Source: Malurus cyaneus samueli (taxonomy: Eukaryota; Chordata; Aves; Passeriformes; Maluridae). Taken from it: DNA of 64,000 bases. How positions within the stretch are numbered: position 1 is the stretch's first letter; each line of letters starts with the position of its first letter. The translations under genes were made by a program, and so were the position numbers. The DNA lies in the NCBI GenBank assembly GCA_009741485.1, contig CM019217.1:40116256-40180255 (forward strand), written 5' to 3'. Under the pieces are notes generated by a model, which did not search any database, was not told where the DNA came from, and worked only from the letters and a program-made list of their open reading frames with translations. This document shows, piece by piece, positions 57,815 through 64,000 of this stretch.

Positions 57815-60489
57815 TTTCTATGAAATGGTATTTATGAACTGGTGAACGCTATTGAAAGCTCTTAATTTTGGAAATAAGATTGGAGATGTTTATAAATCTC
57901 CCAAAGACCAAACTTATATACTGATCATGTCAACAAAAATAAGTTGATGTATTTTAATCAAAATTCCGATCTTAATATTGCCAGACAGATTTGAAATATT
58001 TCAAAATGGGTCCAAAACTGTATGGAAAGATACTTTATTCAAACACTATGCATAGGACAAACCTATAATTCCTCATAAATCCTAGTGATAGGATATCAGT
58101 GTGACAGGAGTAATTTCAGACTTCCACTGGCTTACACATTATGAGGTTTAAAATATTCATGTGTGAATTATTAGGAGAAAAAATGTATTAAATTTCACTT
58201 GAAAACCCCCAATACCTGGAGAAGGTTCTTAATATTTTTAATATGATTTTATTTCCTCTCACATATCAGAATACTTCTGCCTTAACTGGCATCTTTAAAA
58301 TTAATGATTGAGCTGAAATTTCCTCTCCAAGCTTAAAGAACTTTCATGGTTTGTGAGAAATGTTCTGTGATTCTATGCCAAAATATTCCAAAAAGACCTG
58401 GTTGATAGATGTATCAGACAACAAAAATTGCTCATTTAATGGCAATGAAAAATCTATAGAGGTTTATTTCTTCACGCAATCTTGGAAATTAAACGATGAG
58501 AGTCACTTGTGCACTTGATGCTTGCTTTAAAATTGGACTTTTATATTTCTGTGTTGTTGACAATCTAACCAAATTTCTCCAGATGAACCTTAAAGAAGTA
58601 GGAATTAGATTATTTTCTCTTACCTGTCTCATCATTAGGGGGAACCTAATGATTTATGAACAAGTTTATGAACTTGATTTATGAACAAGTTTATGAACCT
58701 GTTGAGGAAGGCCTGCCAGGAAGCACAAGTTATGGCCCTATCTAGTGACTATTTCAAAAGTCCAAAAAGCTCTAAATCGAAAGATTTTTCTGAAAAGTCA
58801 CTGATAAGAAACATTTCCTGAATGCTTTCCACCAGCTGGTGTAAAGATCAGCCTAAATGGAAGGAAGAATAAATATATTATATACTGTGTTATTTGTACC
58901 ATTTTTGCTAATATGAAAAGGAAATGTGCAGTAATCGGAGTAAAAACTTTTTTCCTCTTGGCATAGGAGAAAATAAATTTGAACTCTTCCGCTGATTCTT
59001 CTTGATTCAGTGCTACATTTACTGTCCTTCTGAACCACGTGTCTTGCAAATGGAAGGAGCCAGAGTAACTGTTCCACTTTCTTAGTTTTATTTAATGGTC
59101 TCTGCAAATACCAAAAACATTTTCTAAGCAGATGTGGTAGATGCAGAAACCCAAACCATTCTAATCAAACCAGCAAAAGTACAAACAAGACAGAAAAAAA
59201 GGGAAAAAATACTCATTGCACCAAGTAGAAGTACCTATAAAGAACACTTTGGTTCTATAGGGTAAAGGAAGATTTCTGATTTCCATGAGCAGCATGTTAT
59301 GTTTTGCTCCTGAAGCTGCCAGCTCTGCAATTCACAACTGCTGCTACAAAACATCAAATTCCTTAGTGCCTGATGTCAGCTCATCTGTGGTACAGCAGGC
59401 CCATTCTGCATCTCCATAGTACAAAATCAGCAAAATCAATCTCAATTCCCAAATAACCAGGGTTACTAGAGTGGTAAATCACATGCTGCCTCTTACTCTG
59501 TGATGTGACTGGAGTATTGAGAGGACACTGGCAACAAAAATTAGCCATCTATTTGCAATATGACCATATACTCCCATGTTGTTGACCCAATTCCTCCTGG
59601 CAACAGGAAACAAGTTAATTAAAGGCATTGGAATTGGAAGCTGTATTTGCTATATGTGCTTAACTGAGCCAGCCCATCTGTTGCATTGGGTACCAGGGGA
59701 GAGCAGAGGTACCATAAATGTTTGCATTCATTTTCAAGATGAACTGCCTTACACTCCCTTTAAATGTTTGCAATGGGATAGATCATTTTGCTGGGTTTTT
59801 TAAGCTGAAAAAATGCCTTTCAGCAGGTGGGTTTCTACACAGGGTAAGGTTAAGCATATTAGCTTCAGATATTTTGGCAAATGTAGACCAGTCGAAACTT
59901 CACTAGAGGAAAAGTGAAAATCTGTAAATGCTGGTTCACCGAGGCTGAAATGGTTTACAGGAAAACCTTTAATTTGGCAAACGATTTTTGACATACAGTC
60001 AATTCTAAGGGCAGCCTGTTTAGTTTCCTTTCCCTCTTGCTCTTCTCTCTGCTTTGAGAACTGCACAGGAACCCCAAAGAGGATAGGTTTGCCAGATGGA
60101 TTGAGGATCTCCCTTGAAACACCAGGATGGCTGCTCTAAGTTCATACTTTTGCTCTGGGAACATTATGTCCCAGGTGTCAGCCCTTTTAGCCTCTTGCTG
60201 TTCAGACAGATCTTTTCAGGCAGGTTTGTAAAGTATCTTCTTTCAAACTACCCTGCTTTTAAAAGTGCCCGTTGCTCCTCTCCCTACCCACCTTTGTCTG
60301 AGGGGCTGTTATGCCCCCCCAAGGTAACATAAATTTTCTCAGTTTCTATGTAAAATGTGCACTGCCAGGATGAGTAAAGTGGTGACGGGGAAAAGGGGCT
60401 GATTCATGGGTTCTTTTCTGCTCAGTTTTCTCGATCTCCTTGCATTTCTCAAAATCCCTTTTCCTTTAGTATCAGAAATTCTCTGCTGA
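57815..60489. other. Non-coding sequence after the LTR
   Basis: No gene is recognised. It contains the 25-bp tandem duplication at 58651-58700. The segment 60050-60330 is richer in C+T than its flanks. Short antisense-overlapping open frames only. Confidence 0.5.
58651..58700. repeat. 25-bp tandem duplication
   Basis: Two adjacent copies of a unit starting GATTTATGAACAAG (58651-58675 and 58676-58700) that differ at one base. Each unit itself contains TTTATGAAC twice. Confidence 0.9.
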
Positions 60490-60680
60490 GTGTGGTGAGG
60501 CACTGGAACAGGTTGTCCAGAGAGGTGGTAGATGCACCATCACTGAAGGCATTCAAGGTCAGGTTGGATGGGGCATTGAGCAACCTGGTCTAGTGAAAGT
60601 TGTCCCTGACCTTGGCAGGGGGATGGGAATAGATGAACTTGAAAGGTCCCTTTCAAACCAAAACGTTCTGGGATTCTATA
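60490..60680 (+). mobile_element. CR1 LINE fragment, 3' end
   Basis: A + strand copy with GTGGTGAGGCACTGGAACAG, GTTGTCCAGAGAGGTGGTAG, AGGTCAGGTTGGATGGGGC, CAACCTGGTCTAGTGAAAG, GGTCCCTTTCAAACC, ending near GGGATTCTA. About 190 bp of CR1 3'-UTR, close to the common consensus and with a shortened octamer tail. Confidence 0.93.
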
Positions 60681-63600
60681 TTTATTTAGATAATTTTATG
60701 TGTTTCCTTATCACATAACATCATTAATTACATGTTTTCCTTCATGGTAAACTGCTTTGAGGAACATTTATACCCTTTCTCAGTCTCTGGAGATAATCAT
60801 GCTTGTAATGAATTTACTGGTTTTGTGGGACATAGTAGATATAAAGTCTTCTGTAAACTTCCTCCTATGTTTGATATTTTGGTCAAAAAGGACTTACTCT
60901 TTTTCTATCTAATGTTTTTATTTTACAACATTTATGTTTGTCAGATTTGTCTGGAGTCTCTGGCCATGGTCATCTTCCATGTCAGTCATTATTCCACAGT
61001 CATTATTTTTTAATAACACAATATTGTTTGATTAGAGAGAAAAAAAATAAAAGGAATGAAATTGTGTGTTTATGGTGAAATATTTGACAGCAAAACAGTG
61101 TAGTCAAATGCAGGTAAAAATATAGTTTTCCAAGAACTGTTGAGCATACACAGACATGTTGTTTGTTTTCCTTTTGTCCTTACCCTCACCTCTGCCACAT
61201 ACATATTCCTTCTATTTTGATGTAGAAGACTATCAGCCATTACCTTTTCATTTTTTTAATTATGGAAAATCAGTTCATTTTAGAGATTAATTATTTCCAT
61301 CAGTCATATATTTTCCGACAATATTCAAGGTGTTTACTTGTTTTGTGACTCTACTTTGTCATTCCCAGAATAACGTGTATATGCAGATATCTGTTTTGAT
61401 TTCCTTTTACTTTTATATTGAAGGATATACTTAATAAGCCATTTTGGGGATCAATCTGAGAAAGTGTGGGGACTTGAATGCCTCCTCATGCATTCAAGCT
61501 AGAGCAGGAGGCAGGAAGAGGAAAGGAATTGTCAGCTGAGCAGTAAATTAATGATGTATCTCTGTGGGACTGCAGTGGCAATTTTCATAGCCATCTCTGC
61601 AGGTTCAATGGGACCTACCTGTGGCAGTTTCTTGCAGAGATAGAAACTTAGAAATTTCTGAATGTTGCCTTGGATGTATGCTTTTGTCTTAGAGTAGGGC
61701 AATGTTGTAGACCCTGGGAGCTCCAGGACCTCTGCTACTGAACAGCCCTGGCAGCTGTGACTGGTTCAGCTCCTTCGGGGTCTGTTAAAAACTGGTGTGT
61801 GGCAAACAACCCGGCCTTTTCCAGCTGCTGGAAATCTGGGATTGTCAAAGTCAGTGGCAAGAGGTATATCTCCAGTACAGGATAAAAGTCACCTCATCTT
61901 AGTCCAAGAATATGAATTTAAACAAATTTGCTTATTGCTCTGAATTTTCAGTTTCTACTCCTTTTTCTGTATAAATTTTAGATTCTACTTTTCATCCTTA
62001 ACCCATACAAAAAAGGCACTTTTTAATATTATAAAATTCAATATCAACTCCCATTCTTCTTCTGCTTTCTATTGGCTGCCAGAAGCTAGTAACTGATCAA
62101 CAAGGCTCAGAAACAAATTAACCTCCTCAGCCAAATATATCTGTCTTTTACAGATGTGATAACAAAAAGGAGGAGTACTTCTATGTGTATTTCCCCTTGC
62201 CCATATTATTATAATTTGACATATAATCAAAGCAATGATATTCTTGGCTTTTGGGATGAAGTAAAAAAGTGAAGAATTAGAGAGTAAGATGTCTGTTCTT
62301 AAAGCAGGAAGGGCCTTTCCTTGTATTTCCTCCTGTATTTCCCTGTGTTTCTACATTTTAGTCTTTCCCAGCAAGCCTTGATAACATCCATTCAAGCCAG
62401 GTACTTCTATCTCCTATCAGAGAACTGAAACAGTTTGTAGGTGTCTTTCTGCCTCTGTCATGTCTTATTAGCAGCTCTCACATATACTGCTGCTGAATGC
62501 AATTTGACCAGTTTTTGGATATTCTGCTTTATTGAAGACATTGTTAATTTGAAATAGTTTCCAGTCTCATTGCAGGTAGTTCTGAACCCATGAATTAACT
62601 TTTTTTCTCCCCTTCTATTGTTTTAAAGCAGATGTGCTCCTCAGATTTTTCATAGGTGCTTCACAACAATTTTTTTTTAAACTGATTTCACTCATGGTCT
62701 CTCAGTACTTGTATGGACTGCCAAGGTTTCCCTGGTGTTATGAACCCTCAAAGTTTAAATTAAACATCGATTGTTATCTTGATTTCTCAGTCTGTCAGAG
62801 GAGCTGGGTGCAAAAGCTACAGAAATCAGGAGCTAGTCACTTAAAAAAATTCTTTGCAGAGTGCAATTTGTCACTGCTTTTACATTTGAGTTTGTCGAAA
62901 GACAACATGCAGTGTAAGTACCAAATTATACCAATGAATTCTCTTAATAACGGTATTGTGGGCTGAATAACAGTGCAGTGACTTAGGCAGAGAAAGAAAA
63001 GCATAGTATTGTTAGTGTTCCTTGAGTCTCTGTAATGATGGCTCAGCCTTGCTTTTCATTCTTCCATGTCATAGAATGTCATAGAATATCACAGAATATC
63101 TCAAAGTATATGTGGAAAGAGGTTGATTTTATTTGTGTCTGATCTAAACTTTCCTGGTGTACTTAAAAGAATCTTATATTGTATAGACCATTAAAGGAAG
63201 GAAACCTTCTAGAACATAAGATGATTAGATGAAAACTGTTTGCTTTTACATGTTACAGTAGAATTTGATTAATTTGTCTGACTATGATTTGTTTACAAGC
63301 TTGCAGAAAAGTTTTAAAAGTATTAAAATTAAGTATTTCCCTATATTTGCTTTATGTACAGCAGATGCACATGTCCTGTGTCCTTGTAGAGATTTTCTAT
63401 ACTGGGAAGGATATCATTGAAAAGATACTTAGGGATTGGTCAAGCACGGAGATTTCAAAGGAAAATTGCTGTATTGTAGGACACACAACAAAGTTGTTGA
63501 GTTCAGGTATGTAAGCTGTCAGTAGTTTTGCAAGAATTTTTTTTCAGCAGCTTTTTAGGATGGGTAGTTCCCACTGTATTTCTCAGTAGATTAATTTCAA

Positions 63601-64000
63601 GGTGAACTGAAAAAAAGTTGTGAAATAGAACATGGAAATTGTCATTGCTTTTGGTTTTTTTTCTCTGAAGTGCTCTTCCACTGATGCATTTTTAATGCTA
63701 CTTTCAGAGTGTGAAAACACATTACATCAATGTGTTATTAGCCTCAAGTAGCTGTGAAATAATGGGAAAAACTGTTGATTAATGGCACGACTTATGATAT
63801 TTTCCATCATTGCATCAGATTTATTTTGAGTTGTAAATGACAACAACTAGCCTAAAAGTGTTATTCTTTTGTTCTTTTTTCTCCTCTGCTGAAAGGTGTT
63901 AGCTCACAAATTATATGGACCTTTTGTGTTTTAAAATTGAAAAATGAAAAGTTCTATTTTGCTGGATGCTCACTTCAGTTTTTCTGTACTCCTTTATTTT
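60681..64000. other. Non-coding sequence to the window end
   Basis: No gene is recognised. Open frames of up to 110 codons (62634-62966, +) show no family resemblance. A short octamer-like repeat lies at 63064-63100. Confidence 0.5.
63064..63100 (-). mobile_element. Possible CR1 tail relic
   Basis: Three tandem versions of CATAGAATGT/CACAGAATAT, similar to the reverse complement of the CR1 terminal octamer but with a 10-bp period. The following sequence only weakly resembles a CR1 3'-UTR. It may be an extremely 5'-truncated copy or an unrelated short repeat. Confidence 0.4.

Noticed and set aside
58350..58378. GTGATTCTATG resembling the CR1 end on the plus strand
   Set aside because: The preceding 200 bp show no CR1 similarity. 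A lone octamer is expected by chance.
62634..62966. 110-codon open frame on the plus strand
   Set aside because: No family resemblance and no gene context.
1..64000. tRNA, rRNA, CRISPR arrays or prokaryotic genes
   Set aside because: No tRNA B-box with matching arms, no regularly spaced repeats, no operon-like gene packing. The repeat content is avian.

Overview
The window looks like bird nuclear DNA, most likely from a songbird or another neoavian. It is AT-rich (roughly 35-37% G+C by eye), depleted in CpG, and its only recognisable dispersed repeats are CR1 LINE fragments plus one 1.3-kb solo LTR of the ERVL type. CR1 copies ending in the octamer ATTCTATG, no Alu, L1 or B elements, and an LTR starting TGTCATGG are the typical avian picture. 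Open reading frames are short (none above 135 codons) and scattered over all frames. None reads as a complete protein, so I annotate no confident protein-coding gene. The window is best described as intergenic or deep-intronic sequence.

Layout: 1-13.1 kb holds three CR1 pieces (824-950, 3888-4373, 10458-10746) and, at 12.35-13.12 kb, a CR1 whose 5' part is inverted relative to its 3' part. 13-22 kb is mostly unique sequence with CR1 fragments at 18.5 and 22.0 kb. 22.2-52.2 kb is a 30-kb stretch almost free of recognisable interspersed repeats. It contains small tandem duplications, several perfect inverted repeats (best at 32107-32152), and blocks that resemble conserved non-coding elements. 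52.2-64 kb has CR1 fragments at 52.2, 54.1 and 60.5 kb and the solo LTR at 56500-57809, which is bounded by a perfect 5-bp target-site duplication (ATTAT).

No operon, CRISPR array, tRNA, rRNA or prokaryote-type gene is present. The most speculative but testable items are a chain of four reading-phase-compatible exon-like segments on the + strand at 31192-32711, and two exon-like segments at 10057-10188 and 14765-14938 that each carry an in-frame TGA. These are hypotheses, because splice-like signals flanking short open frames are expected by chance in 64 kb. I did not find a convincing undescribed molecular system. The strongest concrete structural observations are the solo LTR with readable promoter architecture, the inverted CR1, and the 16-bp perfect hairpin.
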